Source of the DNA: Desulfobacterales bacterium
GTDB lineage: Bacteria; Desulfobacterota; Desulfobacteria; Desulfobacterales; JADGBH01
DNA: 64,000 bases
Assembly: GCA_015231595.1 (NCBI GenBank)
Contig: JADGBH010000017.1
Coordinates: forward strand, 1-64,000
Direction: 5' to 3'
Part shown: positions 7,630-16,672 of the stretch, one piece after another
Position numbering within the stretch: the stretch's first letter is position 1
Layout of the letters: every line of letters begins with the position of its first letter
Position numbers and translations under genes: made by a program
The notes under the pieces: model-generated
What the model saw: only the letters and a program-made list of their open reading frames with translations
Databases searched by the model: none
What the model was told of the DNA's origin: nothing

Positions 7630-8577
7630 TTAATAAATGAAATCTTCAGGGTCATTAAGTTTGAATTCATCCAAAGGAGGACGCTCTTTAAGCGTCATAC
7701 CTGCTTCCCATCCAAAAAGTTCAACACAGTCTTTTTCAAGCTTTTTGGTGAAGTCTCTAACTTTGATTCCCATTGGGCAAGCGCGTTCACAGGAGCCACA
7801 GTCAGTACATCTTCCAGCGCAATGAAAAGCTCTTAAAAAATGGAAAGTCCTAATATCACTTTTATCTTGACCTTTGCCAACCCATTGAGGCCTTGATTCG
7901 TCTACAAAACAGGTTGGACAATAACAAAGGGGACAAGCATTTCTGCATGCGTAGCATCTTATACATGTAGAAATTAAATCTTCAAAATAATTCCATTTTT
8001 CTTCTGCACTCATAGATTCAACTGCTTTAACACTTGCATATCGATCTATGTCTTTTGGCTCTTCAATCAATTCAGCAACAAGCTCATCATAAACAACAGG
8101 ATTTCGGTGAACACATATAGAACAGTTTTCTTGCAGAAGGTCAGTCTTATTTAACTCAATCTCATTTGTTTTTGTTTTTACTTTAATTGTATTTTCATTT
8201 TCTGTAACTTCTATAATTTCGCTGTCAACCTTAGAAGCTACTTTGTTTTTATCAATCATCCCAGTGCATGGGACTCCAATTATAAATAGCTGCTCTTTTT
8301 TAATTTTGTTTTCAACAATATGAGTAACTATATTTCTTGTATCACAGCCTTTAGCTATGATTCCTATTTTTTCTTTTCTATTTGTAAGGTAATTTACAAG
8401 ATTAATTCCACAATTTGAATCCCATACCAAATTTTTAACGTCTTCTGCTTTTTTTACAACGCAGGGCTCATTCATCATTGGCAAGGACCCTTTACGAAAG
8501 CCTACAATAATATCAACTTTGCCTTCTTTTAAAATCCTCTCAGAAATTTCCTTTATTTTATCCATGTATCCTATCAT
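7630..8577 (-). CDS. flxC: FlxC-like 4Fe-4S electron transfer protein with FrhB-like N-terminal part
   Basis: A 315-residue protein. The N-terminal two-thirds resemble the coenzyme F420 hydrogenase beta-subunit type fold, including GIIAKGCDTRNI, GVPCTGMI and a CSICVHRNP segment. The C-terminal third has two iron-sulfur motifs, CIRCYACRNACPLCYCPTC and CTDCGSCERACPMG, of the HdrC-like kind. It sits 13 bases after the MvhD/FlxD-like gene and before flxB. The start at 8577 has AAGGTGG upstream; an in-frame ATG at 8565 is possible. In the Flx complex this subunit is expected to link FlxAB to the Hdr part. Confidence 0.75.
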   Translation of the reverse strand: MIGYMDKIKEISERILKEGKVDIIVGFRKGSLPMMNEPCVVKKAEDVKNLVWDSNCGINLVNYLTNRKEKIGIIAKGCDTRNIVTHIVENKIKKEQLFIIGVPCTGMIDKNKVASKVDSEIIEVTENENTIKVKTKTNEIELNKTDLLQENCSICVHRNPVVYDELVAELIEEPKDIDRYASVKAVESMSAEEKWNYFEDLISTCIRCYACRNACPLCYCPTCFVDESRPQWVGKGQDKSDIRTFHFLRAFHCAGRCTDCGSCERACPMGIKVRDFTKKLEKDCVELFGWEAGMTLKERPPLDEFKLNDPEDFIY

Positions 8578-8590
8578 AATTTATGCCACC

Positions 8591-9013
8591 TTAGTTTTTG
8601 GACTTGATAAAATTTTTTCTTGGTCCTAAAGCCTTAATTTTTGAAACTACTTCGTTTATTACAGTAACATATTTGGTTGATTCAGCTGATGATATCCATG
8701 AAAACTGGACTCTTCCAGGTTCTATACCCATATGCTCTAACAAATTTTTCATAAGAGCAAATTTTCTTCGGGCATAATAATTTCCTTCAATATAATGGCA
8801 ATCACCTGGATGGCAGCCAGACACCCATACTCCGTCTGCTCCTTTTCTTAAAGCAGCAAGTATAAATTTAGGGCTAATTCTGCCTGAGCAAGGAACTCTT
8901 ATTACTCGAGTATTTGTAGGATGCTCAAGTCTGCTCACGCCAGCAAGATCAGCTGCTCCATAGGTACACCAGTTGCAGAAAAAGCTAACAATTTTTGGTT
9001 CCCAATCTGACAT
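8591..9013 (-). CDS. flxD: Hydrogenase iron-sulfur subunit, MvhD/FlxD family
   Basis: A 140-residue protein with the MvhD cysteine pattern: CNWC near residue 14, a cysteine in RVPCSGRI, and GCHPGDCHY. MvhD-type [2Fe-2S] proteins pass electrons to HdrA, the bifurcating flavoprotein of heterodisulfide reductase. It is the first gene of the flxD-C-B-A unit. No hdrABC genes follow, so the HdrA partner must be encoded elsewhere. The start is supported by AAAGGAG upstream. The match is strong and near full length. Confidence 0.88.
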   Translation of the reverse strand: MSDWEPKIVSFFCNWCTYGAADLAGVSRLEHPTNTRVIRVPCSGRISPKFILAALRKGADGVWVSGCHPGDCHYIEGNYYARRKFALMKNLLEHMGIEPGRVQFSWISSAESTKYVTVINEVVSKIKALGPRKNFIKSKN

Positions 9014-9121
9014 TATCCCATTCTCCTTTCCTAATATTTTATTTAAGGTAGCCGTTACCCTTACTACAATTTTTTTTGTTTGTAAAGAATCCTTTGTGTA
9101 TTTAAAGAAAAATATATAGCA

Positions 9122-9466
9122 TTAAACAAACCATTCTTCTATTTTCTGTTTAGCCTTTTCTTTGACTTTAGGTGTTATATAAAGGGCAACAGTTGCAATC
9201 GCTGCAGCAATAACTGAAATATCATCAGCATAACCGATTCCTGGAATAGCATCAGGAATGGCATCAATTGGGCTTATAAAATAGCCAAGAGCCCCATAAA
9301 TAACACCTTTTGCCCATGTTGGAGTATCAGGCTCTTTTGCTGCATAGTAAAGGTAAAGAATTTTTTCTAAAAAGTCTTTACTTAATGATAATGCATGATT
9401 TAAAAATTTTTTCCAAAAAGATTCTTCAGAATATTTTTTTTCGAAATTAACAATATTTTTTGACAT
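9122..9466 (-). CDS. YkvA/DUF1232 family membrane protein
   Basis: A 114-residue protein with the DUF1232 signature YFISPIDAIPDAIPGIGYADD and a following hydrophobic stretch AAAIATVALYI. The family has one or two membrane-associated helices and no established function. An amphipathic N-terminus of about 50 residues precedes the domain. It lies between the TerD-domain gene (upstream) and the flx genes (downstream), same strand, with about 110 bases before flxD. Co-transcription with the TerD gene is possible (32-base gap). Confidence 0.85.
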   Translation of the reverse strand: MSKNIVNFEKKYSEESFWKKFLNHALSLSKDFLEKILYLYYAAKEPDTPTWAKGVIYGALGYFISPIDAIPDAIPGIGYADDISVIAAAIATVALYITPKVKEKAKQKIEEWFV

Positions 9467-9498
9467 AGTTTTATAATTTATAATTTATAATTAAAAAA

Positions 9499-10659
9499 TT
9501 AATCTTTTGAGCCCGCTACCCACTGCAAGCCCCATTTATAAGCCTTATCACAATCTTGATGACCAGTATGAAATGATACAAGTTTTGTTACTGTTATATT
9601 ATTGTTAGCAAATTCAAGCATGGCTATAGCACAAAATGATCTTGAGTCAGTCTGTACACCCATTGGAACTTCAAGAGTAGGCTGACCAGGCACTGTAATT
9701 GTAACAACTGCATCAGTTGAATTCCATTTTGGAGCGCCTTCATATATAAATGTAAATATTAGAATTCTTTTAAGCTTGTCCATATGTTCGATATTTATTT
9801 TAATATTTTCACCTTCAGACCAAGACCCAGTCCTGTCGTCGCCAAGGTGATAAATATACGGAGGTTCTGTAAATGAGCCTTGTTTTAAAAATCCAACATT
9901 TAAAGGCTGAATACATGCAAGTTCACCTGTGCTCATCTCAAAAAGACATCCAAGGTCAAGATCTATAGGTTGGCCCCCCCCCATGAGTTTTTTAAAGAAG
10001 CTGGGCTTGCCATCTGGATTTTGGTTCCAATTAAGATTTATAAGCACTTCTCCCGTAGAAACCTTTGGTTTAAGGGTGAATTTATCCCCCTTTGATTTAA
10101 GAGTTATTTTAGAAGATAATTTAAGGTTAGAAGCTCCTGGAACATTTTTATTAAAAGATTCAAATGTCATTACTTCACTATCATTAATAAGATCAGTGCC
10201 AATAAAACCGCCTTTAAGTTTACATATAACAGCAACTGATCCTGATTTTTTTGAATCCAGTGTTACTGTATGGTCTTCACCTTTATCTGTCATGACTTTA
10301 ACTTTTGCGTCATAATCTGCAAATACCTTGTTTGAACCAGATGTAGCATCAGTAAAATTCAATGCACAAATATATACTTCCTCAAAATCATCAAGCCTTA
10401 TTATTCTTAATTCTTCTGATTTTTCTCCTGTTCCGCCCCCTACACCTTCATCTCCAGAAAGCTGCATATATGGAAATTGGTTTAAATCCCCCAGTGTGCC
10501 ACCAGCATAATTATCAGAAAAGATACCTCCAGTTTTGCCGTCTTTTGTTTTATAAAAAGCCATAAGGTCAAGGTCAACGGGTGATGTCCATATTAAGGAT
10601 ACTTTCAGTTGTTTAAATGAGCCTATAGTGGCTTTTGCGTCTTTTTGTTTAAGTTCCAT
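9499..10659 (-). CDS. Double TerD-domain stress protein
   Basis: A protein of about 386 residues from the ATG at 10659, which has AGGGAG seven bases upstream. The frame stays open to an ATG at 10767, but that extra piece is hydrophobic and unlike the family. It carries two TerD-type calcium-binding beta-sandwich domains. The first contains SPVDLDLMAFY and the second QPIDLDLGCLFE with the conserved ELACIQPL run. TerD proteins belong to tellurite, phage and stress response clusters and are thought to act as Ca2+-dependent scaffolds. No terC, terB or other ter genes flank it, so its role here is open. The DUF1232 membrane protein lies 32 bases downstream. Confidence 0.85.
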   Translation of the reverse strand: MELKQKDAKATIGSFKQLKVSLIWTSPVDLDLMAFYKTKDGKTGGIFSDNYAGGTLGDLNQFPYMQLSGDEGVGGGTGEKSEELRIIRLDDFEEVYICALNFTDATSGSNKVFADYDAKVKVMTDKGEDHTVTLDSKKSGSVAVICKLKGGFIGTDLINDSEVMTFESFNKNVPGASNLKLSSKITLKSKGDKFTLKPKVSTGEVLINLNWNQNPDGKPSFFKKLMGGGQPIDLDLGCLFEMSTGELACIQPLNVGFLKQGSFTEPPYIYHLGDDRTGSWSEGENIKINIEHMDKLKRILIFTFIYEGAPKWNSTDAVVTITVPGQPTLEVPMGVQTDSRSFCAIAMLEFANNNITVTKLVSFHTGHQDCDKAYKWGLQWVAGSKD

Positions 10660-10814
10660 AATTTGTTTCTCCCTAAAATCATTAATTGAATAAAATATAA
10701 AATTATTTTTAGCGTAAGACCATATCAAAGCCTTTATTAGAAGGCAACTAAAAATAAAATGCAACACAGCATAAAGTTTGATGTTTGTCCTCCCTTCTTA
10801 TGCCCTCCTTGTGG

Positions 10815-11011
10815 CAGGGCTGTTAAGTTCTCTGCAGAGGCTTTATTTACAGCCCACATTTAACTGTAGGGGCGACCGGCTGGTCGCCCTTTTGGAAATT
10901 GTTGCATAATAGAATTGGGCGACCAGCCGGTCGCCCCTACAATTTCTAAAAGATAACATAGTTCTTTAAAATATTTGAAATTGCTTAAAAATTTAGAACT
11001 TAACAGCCCTG
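10815..11011. repeat. 197-bp MITE-like element, copy 1, with 11-bp flanking direct repeats
   Basis: The element is bounded by perfect 17-bp terminal inverted repeats, CAGGGCTGTTAAGTTCT (10815-10831) and its reverse complement (10995-11011). Inside lies a second, 24-bp inverted repeat (10866-10889 and 10917-10940), whose arms are themselves palindromic around GGCGACCGGCTGGTCGCC. The 11-mer CCTCCTTGTGG directly abuts both ends (10804-10814 and 11012-11022), as expected for a target-site duplication. The same 197 bases recur inverted at 57308-57504. It encodes no transposase. The rest of the gene-free region 10660-11276 shows nothing else I can name, apart from a short interrupted frame reading leftward from 11108. 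Confidence 0.85.
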
Positions 11012-11276
11012 CCTCCTTGTGGGGCGTGATGGCATTAAAAAAAGGAAAGAATGTATTTTTTTTGGCCAGATGCTTATGTTTTGGATGGAGTTCAAAGGAT
11101 CCTTCCATGTTACTATCCTAGTTATTATTCAAAAATTAATAAGAATTGTTTTTTCTATTTGACTTTCTAAATTTTAATCTTCAAAATCCCTATTTAGAAG
11201 TTAATAAACACCAATTGATTTTGATAATAACAAATAACAAGCTCATAAATTAAGTCACTTTTGGATATTAACCTTT

Positions 11277-14200
11277 ATGAAATACTTAAAAATTTTATTA
11301 TTTTTATACTTATTTTGGCTTATTTACGGTATAGCTCAAGCTTCCGACATTAATTTAGAAACGGATGAAAACACAAGTATTATAATTCATCTGAAAACAT
11401 CGGACGAAGTTCTATACATTAGAATTAAAACCCTGCCTGACAAAGGAACCCTGTATCAACATAACAGCGGCCAAAAAGGTCAAGCTATTTCTCCAGATAC
11501 AGAGGTTACTGATCCAAACGGTTGGATTGTTTATGAGCCAGTGAATCAAAAAAATGATTATTCAACTTCCTTTGTTTATAATGAAATCTTTGAGCTAAAT
11601 ACAGAAGGAATTAAAAATTCTGTATCCATAAAAGTTAAAACTTCAAATGATGCTCCTCAATTTAGTTCCGTGCCTTTAACTAATATTACAGCCGGAATGG
11701 GATATGTTTATGAAATAAAAACGTATGACAAAGATAGTGAAGATTCATTTTCACTTCTTGATATAAAAGCTATTTCTATTCCAACATGGTTGGTTTTTAA
11801 ATCAAACGGTAATGGAACTGCTATACTTACAGGAATCGCGCCCGATGTTACTGAACCGACCGATGTTACAATTATACTTCGAGTTACTGACCAATGGGGA
11901 AAATATTCTGATCAAACGTTTATTATTAATGTTTCTCCGAAAAATATACGTGTGATAGATGCAAGTATCCCTATGGAAGATGTAAATATTATTTATCAAT
12001 CTACAACATGGAACTATGACCTTGTTATTGTTAAAGGCGGCAATATTGAAGTTAGAAGTCAAGTTCTTTCAATTCCTGCTGGAACCTGCGTTGAATTTGA
12101 TGAAGGGTTTGGTCTTATCATAAATGGAGGAGGCCTTCAAGTAAATGGAACAGCTCAACAACCAACAACTTTTAAAGGCAGTAAATGGAGCGGTATTGAT
12201 TTTAAGTATTCATTGCCAAATTCGACTATTTCCCATTGCACAATACGTGGAGCTGAAAAATTTAAAGGAGGAGGCTTATGTGTAAGGAATATATCCTCTT
12301 TGTTGATTGATAACTGTATTTTTACTGGTAATTCAGCGGCTTATGGTGGAGGAATCTACATTGATTCGTCTAAAGTTATAATAAAAAGTTGTACTATAGA
12401 AAGGAATGAGGCATCAATTAATGGAGGTGGCATTTATAGTGTAAATTCTAATATAGAAATTATTGATACAATTATTTCTTATAACACTGAAGCAAAACTT
12501 GGAGGAGGTTTATATTTAGAAAATTCGTCTAATTCTAAAATACATAATACATTTATTTGCAATAACACGTCTAATCAAGGCGGAGGAATTTATCTTATTA
12601 AGTCTGCCCCTGAAATTATAAATACTATTGTTACCCATAACACGGCTTTGGAAATTGGAGGTGGAATATATTTTATTAGCTCAAACCCATCAATAATTCA
12701 TTCAGTTATAAGCAAAAATCTTTCACCAACGCCTTCGGTTTATTTGGAAGAATCAAGTCCTACTTTTTTAAATTCAATTATTTACTATGATGAGGTATAT
12801 ATATTAAGCAATGAATCCAGACCTAATTTTTCCTATTGCGATATTGAAGGAGGTAAAGAGAAATTTCAAGGACAGGGAGCAGGCGAAAATTATTTGGGAA
12901 TTTATCAAAAAAACATAGATGCTGATCCTAACTTTAAGTTAATATTTGAAAAAAAAGGAACAGAAGGAGATGGCCTTTTATCCGATTGGTCTTTAAAACC
13001 TACATCGTTATGCATTAATGCTGGAGTTAATGATTCTTTGTATAATTCGGATATAATAGGCACTGAGAGGCCTTACAATAAAGTGAAAGCTGATATTGGC
13101 GCTTACGAATTTAAAAATAATCCGCCACTTGCGGCAAAATCTGCTGATGATGTTACTACAAAAGCTGACTCTACAGACGAAGATACTTTTATAGTAATTC
13201 AGGCAAAGAAAGGTTCTGATGTTGATAATGATAATCTTCAAATTATTGTTTTTTCTCTTCCTGAAATGAAAGGAGAATTATTTCAATATAATGCTGGTAA
13301 GCCTGGTAAATCTATATTATCAGAAGGTTCAAAATTAGAAGATTTAGAGGGAAGATTAATATATCAGCCTGTTAACCGAAATGCTGATTATGTTGATTCT
13401 TTTTCCTGTAAAGTAAATGATGGATATTTTGATTCCCGCAATAAAGAAATCATTGAAATAAATGTTACAGCGGACAATGATCCACCTTTTATTAAAACGT
13501 CACCATCTTCATCTGGTACAGTTGGTACAGAATATTTTTATGACATTGAAGCTGATGATCCCGATATTGAAGATAAAGATCTTATTTTTACATTAGAAAA
13601 AAGCCCAGACTGGTTAACTCTAACATCAACAAGTGGAAAAACATGTTCTCTTAAAGGAAACCCTCCAGAAGGTTCTGAAAAAAATCATGAAATAATAATA
13701 GGGTTTTCAGATGCTGGCGGTAATTACGATGAACAAAAATTTGTTTTAGCTGTTAAATCTCAAAATAAATTATTTGTTGATGGAGGAAATGATATTATAA
13801 AAGAACCAGGTACTTTGATAAGACTTGAAGCATCAGGTTCAGAAGGGAAATTGGTTAAATTCGCTTGGGTTATTATGAATGAATCCGGACAAGAAATAAA
13901 AAAATCGGATGGTAAAGCTATAAGTTTTACTCCGACAGAAGAAGGAGTTTATACTGCTATTGTTACTGCTTCTGATTCTTTAGGAAGCAAGCCGGCTAAA
14001 GATGAAGTAACAATAAGCGTTTTTAAAGGATTTTCCAATATTGAATATGAAGATAGAGAACCCCCAACCCAAGCTCAGGAAAAGGCCATAAACGAATTAG
14101 TAAAAGTGGATCCTGAATTTGAAGATTTTAATGTTGACGAAACAATAAGTTTAATAGCGGGCTCCGCAGAATTAAACCTTACTCCAGAACAAAAAGAAAA

Positions 14201-15140
14201 GGTTATAGCAGGAATGTCTAAAATAATAGAATCTGGAGCTATTAACGATGCCAATGGAAGTCCTGCTCGATTAAACTTAATTTTAGGTGCTATTGAGAAT
14301 ATAATTGTTTATGATTCTCCTAATTCGTCTGATAAATTAAATGAAAAGCAAATTAATAGCATGTTTAGTTCAATCGGCATCATTGTTAATAATACAAATT
14401 TAAATAAGTTTCAATTATTTAAAATAATAGATATATTAAATAAAATAATAACTCAACAGGGTCAAGACAATCTTACTTATGAACAAGTCAGCAATCTTCC
14501 GACACTTATTGACAGCATTGTTAGAAAATGTGCTATCCTTAAAACAAATATTGATGCTGATGCTTTTGAAAATGTTAAATTCACTTTATCGTATATAGAT
14601 ATTTTTTCTTTTGAGGAACCTTTAAAAATTGAACATAAATCTTTAGCACTCACAAGTCTTACAATTCAACCCGATTTATCCAAAGAAATATATGACCAAA
14701 CAGGACTTGATAAAATGGTTGTTTGTATTGTTACAAATACCGCTACTGGAGAGCATGGAAGCGTTATATCAGTACGGCTTTTAAATGAAAATGGTGAAGA
14801 TTTAAAACTAACGGATTTAGCAACTCCTTTTGAAATAACTATACCAGTTGAAGATGCTAAAAAAAAGACCCCAATGTTTTTTAATACAGAAAAAAGTACG
14901 TGGAGCCAAGAAGGAATAACTGACGCTGACCCAAGCGATGAAAAATTTGTGCTTTTTAAAGTCAATCACCTTACGGATTTTACCCTTTTAAAAGATCCAG
15001 CTTCTATTGAAAAGGACGAGGATGGAATTGGAACAGTAATAAATGAGGCTACAAAAACTGAAGGAGGCGGATGCTTTATTAATGAAATTATTGATAATAT
15101 GAGATTTAACAATAAAAAAACTAACTCATCATGGAGATAG
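11277..15140 (+). CDS. Large secreted protein with cadherin-like and right-handed beta-helix domains
   Basis: A 1287-residue exoprotein with a signal peptide at 1-23 (LLFLYLFWLIYGIAQA). Cadherin-like/putative Ig modules fill the start to about 225 (DSEDSFSLLDIKAISIPTWLVF). A right-handed beta-helix follows at about 245-600, seen as repeated GGGIY segments spaced about 25-30 residues (GGGIYIDSS, GGGIYSVNS, GGGLYLENS, GGGIYLIKS). A second cadherin-like/PKD set covers about 610-915. The tail includes a choice-of-anchor-like segment (VNHLTDFTLL) and ends near EGGGCFIN. GGGCFI normally precedes a membrane helix in C-terminal sorting signals, but only about 20 hydrophilic residues follow here. It is likely a surface or matrix polysaccharide-binding or adhesion protein; no catalytic motif is seen. 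Confidence 0.8.
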   Translation: MKYLKILLFLYLFWLIYGIAQASDINLETDENTSIIIHLKTSDEVLYIRIKTLPDKGTLYQHNSGQKGQAISPDTEVTDPNGWIVYEPVNQKNDYSTSFVYNEIFELNTEGIKNSVSIKVKTSNDAPQFSSVPLTNITAGMGYVYEIKTYDKDSEDSFSLLDIKAISIPTWLVFKSNGNGTAILTGIAPDVTEPTDVTIILRVTDQWGKYSDQTFIINVSPKNIRVIDASIPMEDVNIIYQSTTWNYDLVIVKGGNIEVRSQVLSIPAGTCVEFDEGFGLIINGGGLQVNGTAQQPTTFKGSKWSGIDFKYSLPNSTISHCTIRGAEKFKGGGLCVRNISSLLIDNCIFTGNSAAYGGGIYIDSSKVIIKSCTIERNEASINGGGIYSVNSNIEIIDTIISYNTEAKLGGGLYLENSSNSKIHNTFICNNTSNQGGGIYLIKSAPEIINTIVTHNTALEIGGGIYFISSNPSIIHSVISKNLSPTPSVYLEESSPTFLNSIIYYDEVYILSNESRPNFSYCDIEGGKEKFQGQGAGENYLGIYQKNIDADPNFKLIFEKKGTEGDGLLSDWSLKPTSLCINAGVNDSLYNSDIIGTERPYNKVKADIGAYEFKNNPPLAAKSADDVTTKADSTDEDTFIVIQAKKGSDVDNDNLQIIVFSLPEMKGELFQYNAGKPGKSILSEGSKLEDLEGRLIYQPVNRNADYVDSFSCKVNDGYFDSRNKEIIEINVTADNDPPFIKTSPSSSGTVGTEYFYDIEADDPDIEDKDLIFTLEKSPDWLTLTSTSGKTCSLKGNPPEGSEKNHEIIIGFSDAGGNYDEQKFVLAVKSQNKLFVDGGNDIIKEPGTLIRLEASGSEGKLVKFAWVIMNESGQEIKKSDGKAISFTPTEEGVYTAIVTASDSLGSKPAKDEVTISVFKGFSNIEYEDREPPTQAQEKAINELVKVDPEFEDFNVDETISLIAGSAELNLTPEQKEKVIAGMSKIIESGAINDANGSPARLNLILGAIENIIVYDSPNSSDKLNEKQINSMFSSIGIIVNNTNLNKFQLFKIIDILNKIITQQGQDNLTYEQVSNLPTLIDSIVRKCAILKTNIDADAFENVKFTLSYIDIFSFEEPLKIEHKSLALTSLTIQPDLSKEIYDQTGLDKMVVCIVTNTATGEHGSVISVRLLNENGEDLKLTDLATPFEITIPVEDAKKKTPMFFNTEKSTWSQEGITDADPSDEKFVLFKVNHLTDFTLLKDPASIEKDEDGIGTVINEATKTEGGGCFINEIIDNMRFNNKKTNSSWR

Positions 15141-15342
15141 TTTTTTTTAAAATATCTGCACAATATATTGCGTTTCAAAATTGAATCAGAACAAATTTTA
15201 ATCAAGCATCTTGATTGAAGAGTTTTATAAAAAAAATCTGTTTAAGAATCAAAAGAGAAACGCTATATTATTGATAAACGACCATAATCTCATCACATTG
15301 AATTATCAGTAGTTCTTTTTTGTAATATGGTCATTTTTTTTT

Positions 15343-15885
15343 CTAAGAATTTATAATAGCTTGTTTCCCATGTTCAACAGCATTCATATTTAATGACAAG
15401 ATACTATCATTTTTCCCTTCAAATTCAAGCTTAATGCATTCCTGCATAAGTTCGAAATCAACAATTTTACTTCTCCACACAAAGGCGGAGAGGGCTACGA
15501 TATTTGCCGATTTAATATTTCCGATTGTAACTGCTATATCAGTAGCCGGGACATTTACTTCATCTACGTCAGAACGACCGCTCGATATGGATATTAAAGA
15601 AGTATTTACTAAAATAATTCCTCCGGGCTTTACGACAGGAGCGAATTTTTCTAAAGATGGTCTATTCATCGCTACAAGATGTTTTGGTCTTTTTACTATA
15701 GGTGAACCGATTTGTTTATCAGATATTATAACCATGCAATAAGCTGTTCCGCCTCTCATTTCAGGCCCATAGGAAGGTATCCAAACAACTTTATGTCCTT
15801 CTTTCATAGCTGCGTATGCAAGGATTTTTGCACTTAACAGAATGCCTTGACCGCCAAATCCTGCAAACATTACTTCACTTTGCAT
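15343..15885 (-). CDS. 2-oxoacid:ferredoxin oxidoreductase, gamma subunit
   Basis: A 180-residue protein with the gamma-subunit signature FAGFGGQGILLSAKILAYAA and the conserved PSYGPEMRGGTA segment. It is the last gene of a four-subunit operon that decarboxylates a 2-oxoacid, with coenzyme A and thiamine pyrophosphate, to an acyl-CoA and reduced ferredoxin. It begins 29 bases after the beta subunit stop. The order delta, alpha, beta, gamma and the alpha sequence resemble the VorB/KorA group for branched-chain 2-oxoacids or 2-oxoglutarate. The substrate cannot be settled from sequence. Confidence 0.88.
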   Translation of the reverse strand: MQSEVMFAGFGGQGILLSAKILAYAAMKEGHKVVWIPSYGPEMRGGTAYCMVIISDKQIGSPIVKRPKHLVAMNRPSLEKFAPVVKPGGIILVNTSLISISSGRSDVDEVNVPATDIAVTIGNIKSANIVALSAFVWRSKIVDFELMQECIKLEFEGKNDSILSLNMNAVEHGKQAIINS

Positions 15886-15914
15886 AAAGTATTCTCCTTT
15901 AAGTCATATGATAT

Positions 15915-16652
15915 TTATTCAGGGAGTTTATAATCCCCAAGTTTATAATAAGCGAGCAAGGTTTCTTCTGTCCATTTCAAAGCATCAACAGGGGTCATTC
16001 CCCAATTTGTTGGGCATGTGCTCACAACTTCTACAAGGCTGAAACATTTCTTTTCAATTTGATATTCAAAGGCTTTTTTTATAGCTTTTTTAGCTTTTCG
16101 AATATGTTTAGGGCTTATAACTGTTTGTCTTGTAATATAGCCTGGAGTAGCAAGGGAAGATAAAAGTTCGGCAACTCTTAAAGGCATACCTGTGTCAGAA
16201 GTATCTCTTCCAAATGGAGAAGTGGTTGTTCTCTGTCCAGGCATTGTTGTAGGAGCCATTTGGCCGCCAGTCATACCGTAAACTGCATTGTTTACAAAAA
16301 TAGTAGTAAATTTTTCGCCTCTATTTGCGGCATGGACAATTTCTCCCATGCCTATACTTGCAAGGTCTCCATCTCCTTGATAGGTAAAAACGATTAAATC
16401 AGGTCTAACCCTTTTAATTCCGGTAGCCATGGCTGGGGCTCTTCCGTGAGCAGCTTCTTGAAAATCGCAGGTAAAATAGTTATAGGATAAAACAGCGCAT
16501 CCTACAGGCGCTATTCCTACTGTTTTTCCTCTTATGCCTAATTCGTCAATTGTTTCTCCGACAAGCCTTTGAATTATACCATGAGTACACCCAGGACAAT
16601 AATGAGTATGGTTTTCTGTAAGGGCTTCTGGCCTTTTAAATTTAACTCCCAT
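15915..16652 (-). CDS. 2-oxoacid:ferredoxin oxidoreductase, beta (TPP-binding) subunit
   Basis: A 245-residue protein. [12 protein letters not shown] near the start supplies cysteines typical of the subunit. The thiamine pyrophosphate site is [14 protein letters not shown] followed by [12 protein letters not shown]. This subunit holds the cofactor on which the 2-oxoacid is decarboxylated. Its length is normal for the short beta subunits of the four-subunit KOR/VOR enzymes, which have no extra ferredoxin domain. It lies 20 bases after the alpha subunit stop. Confidence 0.9.
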   Translation of the reverse strand: MGVKFKRPEALTENHTHYCPGCTHGIIQRLVGETIDELGIRGKTVGIAPVGCAVLSYNYFTCDFQEAAHGRAPAMATGIKRVRPDLIVFTYQGDGDLASIGMGEIVHAANRGEKFTTIFVNNAVYGMTGGQMAPTTMPGQRTTTSPFGRDTSDTGMPLRVAELLSSLATPGYITRQTVISPKHIRKAKKAIKKAFEYQIEKKCFSLVEVVSTCPTNWGMTPVDALKWTEETLLAYYKLGDYKLPE

Positions 16653-16672
16653 TAATTTATCTCCTCATATCT

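Noticed and set aside
10860-11108. 82-residue minus frame crossing the first 197-bp element
   Set aside because: More than half of it is the repeat itself. Only the first about 32 codons lie outside, and these look like the start of an older interrupted frame, not a present gene.
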